Part shown: one piece after another, positions 51,449-61,141 of the stretch
Layout of the letters: each line of letters opens with the position of its first letter
Numbering within the stretch: the stretch's first letter is position 1
Assembly: GCF_024806495.1 (NCBI RefSeq)
Contig: NZ_JANUFF010000001.1
Location: forward strand, 186,001-250,000
Reading direction: 5' to 3'
Source: Chryseobacterium sp. JUb7
GTDB taxonomy: Bacteria > Bacteroidota > Bacteroidia > Flavobacteriales > Weeksellaceae
Length of the DNA: 64,000 nt
Program-made: the position numbers and the translations under genes
The notes under the pieces: model-generated
The model's input: the letters and a program-made list of their open reading frames with translations, nothing else
Databases searched by the model: none
What the model was told of the DNA's origin: nothing

Positions 51449-51659
51449 AAGCCTTTAAAATTATCTATGATTATATCCTGAGAGTTATTTTTAAGTTATA
51501 ATTTTTTACATGATCTATCATATTAGGATGCTTATTAATGAAAGTGTATCTTTGAAATGCATTATTATATTAAAATCAAAGGAAAATTCAAAGAAATTAA
51601 CATAAAAATTTGCATTTAAAATTCTTCAAAAAGCATGATAAAAATCTTTTTTTTACCAA

Positions 51660-53218
<1,559 letters not shown>

Positions 53219-53243
53219 TAAAATTAATTAGACACAAGATGTC

Positions 53244-53278
53244 AGATTCTAGACATGAGACTGTTATGTCTGAAATCT
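53244..53278. repeat. hairpin of AGATTCTAGACAT type between atpD and atpC
   Basis: AGATTCTAGACAT (53244-53256) and ATGTCTGAAATCT (53266-53278) pair with two mismatches. The surrounding 53229-53301 contains further AGATTC/GAATCT-like units, as in the menB-menA gap. Confidence 0.7.
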
Positions 53279-53306
53279 GAATTCTGAAATCTTTAAATCT
53301 AAACTA

Positions 53307-53588
53307 ATGAATATAAAAATTTTAACACCAGAATACGTAGTTTTTGAAGGGGAAGTAGAATCAGTATTATTGCCTGGAAAGAATGGTGAATTTCACATCA
53401 TGAAAAATCACGCAGGAATCGTTTCTTCTTTGATCGGTGGTAAAGTAAAGCTTTTTGCTAAATCTATTGATGAAGCTTATGCTAAGAACTTAACTAAAGA
53501 AAATGAGAAAGACTCAGTTTTTTCTTATTCTATCAAAAGCGGTGTTGTAGAATTTAATCATAATAAAGGAATCATCCTTTGTGAATAA
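53307..53588 (+). CDS. atpC: F-type ATP synthase subunit epsilon
   Basis: A 93-residue protein: the N-terminal beta-sandwich of the epsilon subunit (ILTPEYVVFEGEVESVLLPG and GEFHIMKNHAGIVSSL). The C-terminal helical hairpin is absent; the protein ends after the beta domain, as in many Bacteroidota. Epsilon couples F1 rotation to the rotor. It follows atpD with an 88-bp gap that contains a hairpin, which may lower its expression relative to atpD. Confidence 0.95.
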   Translation: MNIKILTPEYVVFEGEVESVLLPGKNGEFHIMKNHAGIVSSLIGGKVKLFAKSIDEAYAKNLTKENEKDSVFSYSIKSGVVEFNHNKGIILCE

Positions 53589-53618
53589 TTAAATGAAAAG
53601 CTAAATATATTTTCAAGA

Positions 53619-53645
53619 AAGTGTAACTTTGGTTACACTTTTTTT
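53619..53645 (+). terminator. intrinsic terminator after atpC
   Basis: AAGTGTAAC pairs with GTTACACTT around TTTG and is followed by seven Ts. Confidence 0.85.
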
Positions 53646-53667
53646 ATGCATGTAAAAATCTGATTTT

Positions 53668-54489
53668 ATGAGGGATAGTATAATCATGTTGTTTACAATT
53701 TTAAGCGTCTTATGCAATGCTCAGATTATTAAAACTAAAAGAGGTATTGTAAGCCTTGACGGAGTGCATGTGGCGAAGATTTCCAATAAGTCAAATGTAT
53801 ATACTTTTATGGATTTGAAGGAAACTCCGATGTACACAATAGAATTTGTTGATAAAAGTATTGTTGATTCTGTAAGAGACAGCTATATCAGACTCAACAG
53901 AGTGTATAATAGGGATAAAGTTTTAGAGCTTGACTATATTTCTCCATCAGCATTTTCAGGAGATGAAAAATCGGCTGTTTACACTTGTATAAAAGGGCTT
54001 AAAATCATTGATAATAAAGGAATTAATATCAAGTCACTGGATGAACTTTTTAAAAATGTTCCTAAGCGGAAGCTTGATACAAAAACAAAAGAGGCCTATA
54101 CCACCAGAAGTAAAATTGATAAGATGAATATTACGGTGAATAATGTAGGTGAAATTTTAAGTAACGGAAAGCCTGTAGGATATTTTACTAATTTACCCGT
54201 AAGTTTTGGATCTGATAATACGATTTCTGAGAAAACATTTGTTGATATTGAAATATATGATGCCAACAGTAAGTATATTGGAAAGTATATTACGACAACA
54301 AAACAACTGAAAACAGCTGGTGGGAAAACGTTTACGATTTACAAAGAAATGTCAGGACGTGCATCTATTTTAAAGTTTCCGACCTATCAGGCCATCGCAG
54401 AAAGAATGGCTATAATGGATCCCAATTTCATCAAAATCCAGGAAAAAGTGATTGTAGGTGAAGTCACAAAAGATAATGCTCAAAAATAA
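53668..54489 (+). CDS. secreted protein, unknown
   Basis: A 273-residue protein with a signal peptide (MRDSIIMLFTILSVLCNAQ). The remainder is a mixed alpha/beta soluble domain; GEILSNGKPVGYFTNLPVSF looks like a strand-turn unit, and the C-terminus is helical and charged. No family recognised. It lies between the atpC terminator and another terminator, so it is monocistronic. Confidence 0.75.
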   Translation: MRDSIIMLFTILSVLCNAQIIKTKRGIVSLDGVHVAKISNKSNVYTFMDLKETPMYTIEFVDKSIVDSVRDSYIRLNRVYNRDKVLELDYISPSAFSGDEKSAVYTCIKGLKIIDNKGINIKSLDELFKNVPKRKLDTKTKEAYTTRSKIDKMNITVNNVGEILSNGKPVGYFTNLPVSFGSDNTISEKTFVDIEIYDANSKYIGKYITTTKQLKTAGGKTFTIYKEMSGRASILKFPTYQAIAERMAIMDPNFIKIQEKVIVGEVTKDNAQK

Positions 54490-54558
54490 AATCATCAATA
54501 GGCATAAAACCCGCTTACAGAAAGATATAAATTCAAATGGCTCCAGCCGAAAAATATA

Positions 54559-54594
54559 AAAAATCTCCTGAAATTTATTTTTCAGGAGATTTTT
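54559..54594 (+). terminator. intrinsic terminator after the secreted protein gene
   Basis: AAAATCTCCTGAAA pairs with TTTTCAGGAGATTTT around a short loop, followed by T-rich sequence; it could also stop minus-strand transcripts. Confidence 0.8.
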
Positions 54595-54615
54595 ATTATT
54601 CTATGTTTTTAAAAA

Positions 54616-54686
54616 TTTGTCATTCTGTAGAAATCTTCACATAGTTTTGCTAAAATTCCAGCTTAGGTTCCTACGGAATGATAAAC
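54616..54686. repeat. inverted repeat, GTCATTCYGTAG family
   Basis: TTTGTCATTCTGTAGAAATC (54616) faces GGTTCCTACGGAATGATAAA (54666-54685). Same family as 23039-23108. Confidence 0.75.
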
Positions 54687-54730
54687 TGAGTGGGAATTTT
54701 TTTGAGTATAAAAAATCGTAAAAGAGAAAT

Positions 54731-56926
54731 TTACAGACTCAAAATCACGCCATTTTCTTTCAACTGTTGGATTGGTTTCGAAAACCAGAATAATTCAAAA
54801 TCTTCAAAATTTTCCTCAAAATTTGTCTTAAGTTGTTGGAGAGTCATTTTTTTAGATTGATCTGTAGAATTTTCTTCAAACATTTTCATCAGCCAGCCAG
54901 CCTGTTCCTGTTCCAAATCGATGCTGACAATATTGGTTTTTAAATGGATTGTAATTTTAGTGTACGGATAAATATATTTCTTTTTTGTTTTTACGCGATT
55001 CTCAGCGATTACGTTTTTTGTTAAAAAAATGATTTTTGAATTTCCTTTAAATTTAAAATCATCATCATCTAGCAGAGAGTCATGAATATAATCCGGATGA
55101 ATTGTAGTTCTTGGAATTTTAAAATCAAACCATTCCTGAAGAGACAGTTCAAAATTAATTCCGTGCATATAATTGAAAAGTGATTTCTTTAATCCAAAAC
55201 TAAATTGACTGTGATCGATTCCGGTTTTATCTGTAAAATCGATATCATTGTGGGCAAATAAAATTTCCTGCTTGATCGGAGTCACTCCAAATTCTTCAGG
55301 ATTGATTCCGACAGGAGAGTGAGCGGTCATCGCAAACTGATGCCAAAATCCACTTTGTAAAATTCCCATCTCAAATAATTGACGAACCATTTCTAATGAG
55401 TCAATTGTTTCCTGAACAGTCTGTGTCGGATAGCCATACATTAAATAGGCATGAACCATAATTCCGGCTTCTGTAAAATTCCGGGTGACTTTGGCAACCT
55501 GATCTACAGAAACTCCCTTGTCTATCAATTTTAATAAACGATCGCTGGCTACTTCAAGTCCACCAGACACGGCGACACAACCTGAAAGTTTCAATAAAAA
55601 ACATAAATCCCGGGTAAAGCTTTTTTCAAAACGAATATTCGTCCACCAGGTTACGACAAGATTTCTTCTCAAAATCTCCAAAGCTACTTCGCGCATTAAG
55701 GCAGGTGGTGCTGCTTCATCTACAAAATGGAATCCTGTTTCACCCGTTGTCTGGATCAGTTCTTCCATTCTGTCGACCAGAATTTTTGCGGAAATTGGTT
55801 CGTAAATTTTTATATAATCTAAAGAAATATCACAAAATGTGCATTTCCCCCAGTAGCAGCCATGGGCCATTGTCAGCTTATTCCATCTTCCATCGCTCCA
55901 TAAGCTGTGCATAGGATTCGCAATTTCGATTACAGAAACGTATTTATCTAGTTGTAAATCAGTATAATCGGGGGTGCCGACTTCTGCTTGTTTATAATCG
56001 TGTCTTTTAGAATTATTTTTATAAGTAACTTTTTGATCTTCAATTAAGAATGTTCTTTTAAATTGCGACTCGTTATTTTTCTCAATATGAAAAATATTTT
56101 CATACAGCAATTCGATCGGAAGCTCGCCATCATCTAAGGTAATAAAATCGAAAAACTCAAAAACCCTTTTATCTTTGATTTCCCTTAATTCTGTGTTTGG
56201 AAAACCACCGCCCATTGCTGTTTTGATGTGAGGATAATTTTCTTTAATAAATTTTGCACAACGGAAAGCGGAATATAAATTTCCTGGAAAAGGAATAGAA
56301 AAGCAGACCAGTTTTGGCTGCACTATATCTAGTTTTTCCTGAAGAATTTTTAAGGTAAAGTCATCTATAAAAGTTTGATTTTCTGATAACTTTGAATGTA
56401 ATTCATCAAAAGAATTGGCACTTTTTCCCAGCCTTTCAGCATATCTGCTGAACCCAAAATCTGAATCTATATTTTCAATAACATAATCAGACAGATCTTC
56501 TAAATATAAGGTTGCCAAATGTTTAGCCTTATCCTGTAATCCCATATTTCCAAAAGCGAACTCCATATCATCCAACTGATTGAACCTTGATGCTTCAGGT
56601 AAGAAATTCATGGAACAGATTTGTCTTGCCAGTGTTGGATTTTTTCCCTGTAAAAAAGAAATAACCTGATCAATCGTTTTTATATATTCGTCCCTTAACG
56701 TAAAAATTCTTTGAGAATTTTCCGAAATGTTTTGAATAATAATTTCTTTGTCAAAAATTTTCTGAATTCCTTCTTTAGAAAATAGTGCTAAAATTACTTC
56801 TATCCCCAGATCAATTTGATAGCTTGAAATATTTTTGGTATTTAAAAAACCTTTAATATAAGCAGTTGCAGGATAAGGAGTATTGAGTTGGGTAAAAGGC
56901 GGAGTGATAAGAAGCAGATCTTTCAA
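54731..56926 (-). CDS. B12-binding-domain radical SAM protein with CX4CX2C motif
   Basis: A 731-residue enzyme. The N-terminal half has the cobalamin-binding-like fold (VCFSIPFPGNLYSAFRCAKF, then MGGGFPNTELREIKD) without a DxHxxG motif, as in class B radical SAM enzymes that bind B12 base-off. The radical SAM domain has C357, C362 and C365 in HGCYWGKCTFCD, a CX4CX2C spacing rather than the usual CX3CX2C, then ETGFHFVDEAAPP, SGGLEVASDRLL and YLMYGYPTQT. It probably performs a radical methylation or rearrangement; substrate unknown. No partner gene lies next to it. Confidence 0.85.
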   Translation of the reverse strand: MKDLLLITPPFTQLNTPYPATAYIKGFLNTKNISSYQIDLGIEVILALFSKEGIQKIFDKEIIIQNISENSQRIFTLRDEYIKTIDQVISFLQGKNPTLARQICSMNFLPEASRFNQLDDMEFAFGNMGLQDKAKHLATLYLEDLSDYVIENIDSDFGFSRYAERLGKSANSFDELHSKLSENQTFIDDFTLKILQEKLDIVQPKLVCFSIPFPGNLYSAFRCAKFIKENYPHIKTAMGGGFPNTELREIKDKRVFEFFDFITLDDGELPIELLYENIFHIEKNNESQFKRTFLIEDQKVTYKNNSKRHDYKQAEVGTPDYTDLQLDKYVSVIEIANPMHSLWSDGRWNKLTMAHGCYWGKCTFCDISLDYIKIYEPISAKILVDRMEELIQTTGETGFHFVDEAAPPALMREVALEILRRNLVVTWWTNIRFEKSFTRDLCFLLKLSGCVAVSGGLEVASDRLLKLIDKGVSVDQVAKVTRNFTEAGIMVHAYLMYGYPTQTVQETIDSLEMVRQLFEMGILQSGFWHQFAMTAHSPVGINPEEFGVTPIKQEILFAHNDIDFTDKTGIDHSQFSFGLKKSLFNYMHGINFELSLQEWFDFKIPRTTIHPDYIHDSLLDDDDFKFKGNSKIIFLTKNVIAENRVKTKKKYIYPYTKITIHLKTNIVSIDLEQEQAGWLMKMFEENSTDQSKKMTLQQLKTNFEENFEDFELFWFSKPIQQLKENGVILSL

Positions 56927-57407
56927 CAGAGAATTTTTATAATTATTTTAAAATGAGTTTTTATTAAAACTCGTGTCAAAGATATAAATTTTTCAGCTAT
57001 TTGTTGGTTTGTTATTCTCCGTTTTAAATTAATTTAGAATTAAAAAAAGATCTGTAAAATTGCTTTAAAACTGCCTGTTCAGGGGTATTTTTTGGAAAAT
57101 AAAAAGAAATCTATTTTTATTGAATATTTATAATTTTATCAATTTTGATATTTTTTTATTAAAATAATTAATTAAAAATTAAATTTATATTAAATAAATC
57201 ACTATCATTGCAATAGTAATATTTCATTATGTGAAGAATTATGATACTTGGTATATTTAAAAATTTGACAGGACTCAACATTTTACTGTGTAAGTAATAT
57301 AAAAATAAAATAAGGAGTTTATGAAAATAAAGAGAATATATAAGTAAGGTAAACCGAAACCTAAACATCGGTAAAAAAAATTAATAACAAATTCAAATTT
57401 TAACACC
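56927..57407. other. 481-bp AT-rich gap
   Basis: No credible gene is seen. A small hairpin GAGTTTT-TATT-AAAACTC lies at 56955-56972, close to the radical SAM start. ACCGA/TCGGT (57353-57372) forms a weak hairpin in the probable leader of the next gene. An 8-codon frame at 57321, preceded by TAAGGAG, is too short to support. Confidence 0.5.
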
Positions 57408-57671
57408 ATGAAAAAAGTTTTCTTAACCATTGCTATTGCAATGACGGGATTAGTTGCACAAGCTAATACAACAGTAAATACAATTTCTACGCCGACAACA
57501 TTAAATGATGACATCAAGAATATTGATTTGGAAAAAAATATGGTAACGTCCAAAACAAAACTTCCTGAAGCAGAAGTCGCCGCCAGAAAACTTGTATACC
57601 TTGGACTTTATAATGTGTATTTAAATGGTCAGTATATTGGGACATACCATGTATATTTAATTACAAACTAG
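57408..57671 (+). CDS. small secreted Tyr-rich protein, unknown
   Basis: An 87-residue protein with a signal peptide (MKKVFLTIAIAMTGLVAQA). The mature part is polar, then ends in a Tyr/Leu/Val-rich stretch in which LYNVYLNGQYIGTYHVYL repeats a YxVYL unit twice. No family known to me. It has its own terminator and sits directly upstream of the GLPGLI gene. It could be a surface or amyloid-like peptide; that is speculation. Confidence 0.7.
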   Translation: MKKVFLTIAIAMTGLVAQANTTVNTISTPTTLNDDIKNIDLEKNMVTSKTKLPEAEVAARKLVYLGLYNVYLNGQYIGTYHVYLITN

Positions 57672-57689
57672 AAATAATTCAATTAAAAT

Positions 57690-57735
57690 AGCTGGCATAA
57701 TATTGTAATTTTATTACATATTATGCCAGCTTTTA
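57690..57735 (+). terminator. long hairpin terminator after the Tyr-rich gene
   Basis: AGCTGGCATAATA pairs with TATTATGCCAGCT, with partial inner pairing, followed by TTTTAAAT. Confidence 0.8.
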
Positions 57736-57748
57736 AATTATACAGGTA

Positions 57749-58474
57749 ATGAATAAATGTATACTTTTCCTAACAGGAATATCTTTTTTCACTTCTAATG
57801 CACAGTCATTAATGGTACATTATGAAGAGAAAGCCAATATAGAAAACCAGTTAAAACATGTAACAGATCCTCAGATAAGAAAAAATGTTTCAGCTCATTT
57901 GTCTCAACCCAGAAATTTTATCCTGTATTACAAAGATGGAATCTCATTATATCTTCAGGATAATGAACTGATAAAGGTTAGCGGACTTAGTCTGGAAGAA
58001 ATGGGAAATACCAGAAAAGCGAATATTGATCAAAACAGCGGAGGGTTATATAAAAATCATAAGACTGGTGAGTATGTGAGTGAAGCAGATATTTTCGGTA
58101 AAAAATTTCTGGTCATAGATCGTATGAAAAAATATGATTGGATACTCACGAATGAAGAGAAAAAAATAGCTACATATAAAGTAAAAAAAGCCAGTGCTAT
58201 GATCAATGGCGAAAATATAACTGCATGGTATACTGAAGAGTTACCGATAAAAGAAGGCCCTGAAGATTATTATGGCCTGCCGGGATTGATTATTGAAGTG
58301 AGTACCAATAATAAAACCTATATTGCTGTTGACTCGAGTACAGTAGATCCTAAATTTAATATTACCAAACCCTCACAAGGAGAACCTATCAGTAAAGAGA
58401 AATATGATAAATTAGTTAATGAAACAATCAACCGACTTAAACAACAGGGAATGGGAAAACCTCCGGGAAATTAG
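57749..58474 (+). CDS. GLPGLI family secreted protein
   Basis: A 241-residue protein with a signal peptide (ILFLTGISFFTSNAQS) and the family-defining motif YYGLPGLIIEV at about residue 172. GLPGLI proteins are almost confined to Bacteroidota and have no assigned function; they often occur near outer-membrane or T9SS genes. The N-terminal VHYEEKANIENQ and the middle EADIFGKKFLVIDRMKKYDW fit family members. It shares a terminator with the convergent capB gene. Confidence 0.9.
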   Translation: MNKCILFLTGISFFTSNAQSLMVHYEEKANIENQLKHVTDPQIRKNVSAHLSQPRNFILYYKDGISLYLQDNELIKVSGLSLEEMGNTRKANIDQNSGGLYKNHKTGEYVSEADIFGKKFLVIDRMKKYDWILTNEEKKIATYKVKKASAMINGENITAWYTEELPIKEGPEDYYGLPGLIIEVSTNNKTYIAVDSSTVDPKFNITKPSQGEPISKEKYDKLVNETINRLKQQGMGKPPGN

Positions 58475-58491
58475 GTGAAAAAATATAAAAA

Positions 58492-58518
58492 AAGAGACTG
58501 TCTTGAAAACAGTCTCTT
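58492..58518. terminator. bidirectional terminator between GLPGLI and capB genes
   Basis: AAGAGACTGT pairs with ACAGTCTCTT over a 7-nt loop, with A- and T-runs on the two sides. Confidence 0.82.
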
Positions 58519-58527
58519 AATTTTTTA

Positions 58528-59802
58528 TTATAATGGTTTAAAACTTAAACCTTGTTCTGCCAGTAGTTTTTGCTCCTGCTCTTTGTAATAACCATTCACC
58601 AGTTTATCGTGAATAGCTTCAAATGCAGCAAGCGTTTCATTGATTTCAGAATCTGTATGCGATGCTGTTGGAATTAATCTTAACAGGATCATTCCTTTTG
58701 GAATCACAGGATATACCACAACAGAAGTGAAAATTCCGTAAATTTCTCTTAAGTCTTTTACCAAAAGCGTAGCTTCTACAGGAGTTCCTTGCATCATTAC
58801 CGGAGTTACGCAGGTATTGGTATCGCCGATGTTGAAGCCTCTTTCTTTAAGACCATTTTGTAATTTATAGGTATTTTCCCAAAGTTTTGCCTTGATTTCA
58901 GGTCTTGATCTTAACAGTTCAAGTCTTTTTAAACCTCCGATTACCATTGGCATCGTTAAAGATTTAGCAAAGATCTGAGATCTTAAGTTGAATTTCAGGT
59001 ATCTGATAATATCCTTATCTCCAGCCAAAAATGCTCCAAAGCCAGCCATAGATTTTGCAAAAGTAGAGAAGTATACATCAATCTGATCCATACAGCCTTG
59101 CTCTTCACCTACACCGGCACCTGTTTCACCAAGTGTTCCGAATCCATGAGCGTCATCCACTAAAAGTCTGAAGCTGTATTTTTCTTTAAGAGCGCAGATT
59201 TCTTTAATTTTTCCCTGCTGACCTCTCATTCCGAAAACCCCTTCAGTAATTACTAAAATTCCACCTCCGTTTTCTTCTGCTACTTTAGTTGCTCTCTGAA
59301 GATTTTTTTCAAGACTTTCAATATCATTATGTCTGTAGGTAAATCTTTTTCCTGCATGAAGTCTTACACCGTCTACGATACAGGCGTGAGAATCTACGTC
59401 ATAAACGATAACATCATTTCTGCTTACTAAAGCATCGATGGTAGAAACCATTCCCTGGTATCCGAAGTTCAATAAATATGCTGAATCTTTTTTTACGAAA
59501 TCTGCTAATTCTCTTTCCAGCTGCAAATGCTGATGAGTTTCCCCGGACATAGCTCTTGCTCCCATAGGGTAGAACATTCCGAATTCAGCAGCAGCTTTGG
59601 CATCAGCTTCAATTACTTCAGGATGATTACAAAGTCCCAAATAATCATTAGCACTCCAGAAAATTACTTCTCTTCCTTGAAACTGCATTCTCGGGCCAAT
59701 AGGTCCTTCTAATTTTGGGAAGATAAAATAACCTTCACCATAATCTGCAAATTGTCCAAGAGGTCCCGGATTTTCTTTTATTCTTTCAAAAATATCCAAC
59801 AT
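58528..59802 (-). CDS. capB: PLP-dependent acyltransferase of the AONS/SPT family, probable cysteate-C-fatty acyltransferase (CapB)
   Basis: A 424-residue alpha-oxoamine synthase. Aldimine lysine is K250 in FSTFAKSMAGFG; H139 (DSHA) and D217/H219 (DDAHGFG) match the conserved pyridine-stacking and N1-binding residues. The family condenses an amino acid with an acyl thioester (8-amino-7-oxononanoate synthase, serine palmitoyltransferase, glycine C-acetyltransferase). In the capnine pathway of gliding Bacteroidota, cysteate plus a fatty acyl-CoA is condensed by such an enzyme (CapB), and its gene is here next to a CBS-like synthase that fits CapA. The assignment rests on this pairing; a role in sphingolipid or biotin synthesis is the alternative. 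Confidence 0.72.
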   Translation of the reverse strand: MLDIFERIKENPGPLGQFADYGEGYFIFPKLEGPIGPRMQFQGREVIFWSANDYLGLCNHPEVIEADAKAAAEFGMFYPMGARAMSGETHQHLQLERELADFVKKDSAYLLNFGYQGMVSTIDALVSRNDVIVYDVDSHACIVDGVRLHAGKRFTYRHNDIESLEKNLQRATKVAEENGGGILVITEGVFGMRGQQGKIKEICALKEKYSFRLLVDDAHGFGTLGETGAGVGEEQGCMDQIDVYFSTFAKSMAGFGAFLAGDKDIIRYLKFNLRSQIFAKSLTMPMVIGGLKRLELLRSRPEIKAKLWENTYKLQNGLKERGFNIGDTNTCVTPVMMQGTPVEATLLVKDLREIYGIFTSVVVYPVIPKGMILLRLIPTASHTDSEINETLAAFEAIHDKLVNGYYKEQEQKLLAEQGLSFKPL

Positions 59803-59821
59803 TTTTCTAGTAATTTTTTAA

Positions 59822-59856
59822 GTAAAAAAGCCTTTTATGATCTACAAAAAAGGCTT
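59822..59856 (-). terminator. terminator-like hairpin between capA and capB
   Basis: On the minus strand, AAGCCTTTT pairs with AAAAGGCTT across a 10-12-nt loop and is followed by TTTTTTAC. It lies in the 79-bp gap between the two cap genes and could attenuate read-through into capB. Confidence 0.6.
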
Positions 59857-59881
59857 GATTTGTATCGTGATTTAATTAATT

Positions 59882-60919
59882 CTATTTAATAAATTCTGTC
59901 TTGAAAACTTCATCGTAGTTGTGAACACAGTTATTCACAAAACCTTGCTCAGCCATCCACTTGTCACTGTATACTTTTGTAATATACCTTGATCCGTGAT
60001 CCGGATAAATCAAAACAATCATATCATTTTCTGAGAAAGGATGAGCCTGGGCATACTGAATCAGTCCCTGGGTTACAGCTCCTGTAGTATAACCACCCAT
60101 AATAGCTTCTTTCAAAGCGATTTCACGGGTTCTGTATGCTGACATTTCATCATTTACTCTTACAAATTCATCTACTTTATCAAAAAGAAGGGCCGAAGGG
60201 ATTAAATTTTTTCCCATTCCTTCTATCTGATAAGGGTGAACATCCTCTTTGTGAATCTCACCTGTCTCATGATAGCTTTTAAGAATTGATCCGTCTGCAT
60301 CCACTCCGATGATCTTGATGTCCGGATTTTTTTCTTTTAAAAACTTTGCTGATCCCGATAATGTTCCACCAGTTCCAGTACAAGCAAAAAGGTGAGTGAT
60401 CTTACCTTGTGTTTGTTCCCAAATTTCAGGACCCGTGGTTTGGTAGTGTGCATCAATATTTAGCTCATTAAAATACTGATTGATGTAAACTGAATTTGGT
60501 GTTTCTGAAGCGATTCTTTTAGCGACTTCATAATAAGACCTTGGATCATCTGCAGGTACATTTGCAGGGCAAATATACACGGTAGCACCCAATGCTTTAA
60601 GGTAGGCAATTTTCTCTGGTTTGGTTTTATCACTTACCGCAAGGATACATTTATATCCTTTAATGATGCAAACCATTGCAATTGAAAATCCTGTGTTTCC
60701 TGAAGTAGTTTCTACAACTACGGAATCTTCTTTTAATAAACCTTTTTTCTCAGCGTTGTCTATAATATGAAGTGCGATTCTATCTTTAGTGGAATGTCCA
60801 GGATTATATGATTCTAACTTGGCATAAACGGTTGCAGGAATATCTTTTGTAACAGTATTTAGCTTCACCATAGGAGTGTTCCCTATTAGGCCAAGGATAT
60901 TATCGTAAACATTACTCAT
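59882..60919 (-). CDS. capA: PLP-dependent cysteate synthase-like protein (CapA), cystathionine beta-synthase family
   Basis: A 345-residue fold-type II PLP enzyme. The aldimine lysine is K45 in NPGHSTKDRIAL, followed by the substrate loop TTSGNTGFS (71-79) and the phosphate loop GTGGTLSG. It has no C-terminal CBS pair, so it is a short cystathionine beta-synthase/cysteine synthase relative. Characterised CapA from Capnocytophaga makes cysteate from O-phosphoserine and sulfite and is described as closest to cystathionine beta-synthase; the adjacent capB-type gene supports this. Cysteine synthase is the main alternative. A -7 box lies about 34 bp upstream. Confidence 0.72.
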   Translation of the reverse strand: MSNVYDNILGLIGNTPMVKLNTVTKDIPATVYAKLESYNPGHSTKDRIALHIIDNAEKKGLLKEDSVVVETTSGNTGFSIAMVCIIKGYKCILAVSDKTKPEKIAYLKALGATVYICPANVPADDPRSYYEVAKRIASETPNSVYINQYFNELNIDAHYQTTGPEIWEQTQGKITHLFACTGTGGTLSGSAKFLKEKNPDIKIIGVDADGSILKSYHETGEIHKEDVHPYQIEGMGKNLIPSALLFDKVDEFVRVNDEMSAYRTREIALKEAIMGGYTTGAVTQGLIQYAQAHPFSENDMIVLIYPDHGSRYITKVYSDKWMAEQGFVNNCVHNYDEVFKTEFIK

Positions 60920-60952
60920 TATTTGTTATTTTTCAATAAAAATCTGACCGCA

Positions 60953-60960
60953 AAAATACA
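60953..60960 (-). promoter_or_regulatory. -7 box of capA
   Basis: CAAAAATA reads TATTTTTG on the minus strand (TAnnTTTG), 33 bp upstream of the capA start. Confidence 0.4.
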
Positions 60961-61141
60961 AAAAAATAAATAATTACTAAACTTTTGTTTGACTTGTACG
61001 CTATGAATAGATAAAATTTATTTTTTTCATGCAATCTCAAGGACGAAAGTTTTCAAAAAACGCGCCAAAATTTTTAAATTTTGTTAAAAACAGCATGAAA
61101 TAATATAAAAGCCTTATTTTCGCGTAATTGATATTAATACT

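Noticed and set aside
57321..57347. Eight-codon frame preceded by TAAGGAG
   Set aside because: The Shine-Dalgarno-like spacing is good but the peptide is too short and has no regulatory pattern such as repeated codons; chance is likely in AT-rich sequence.
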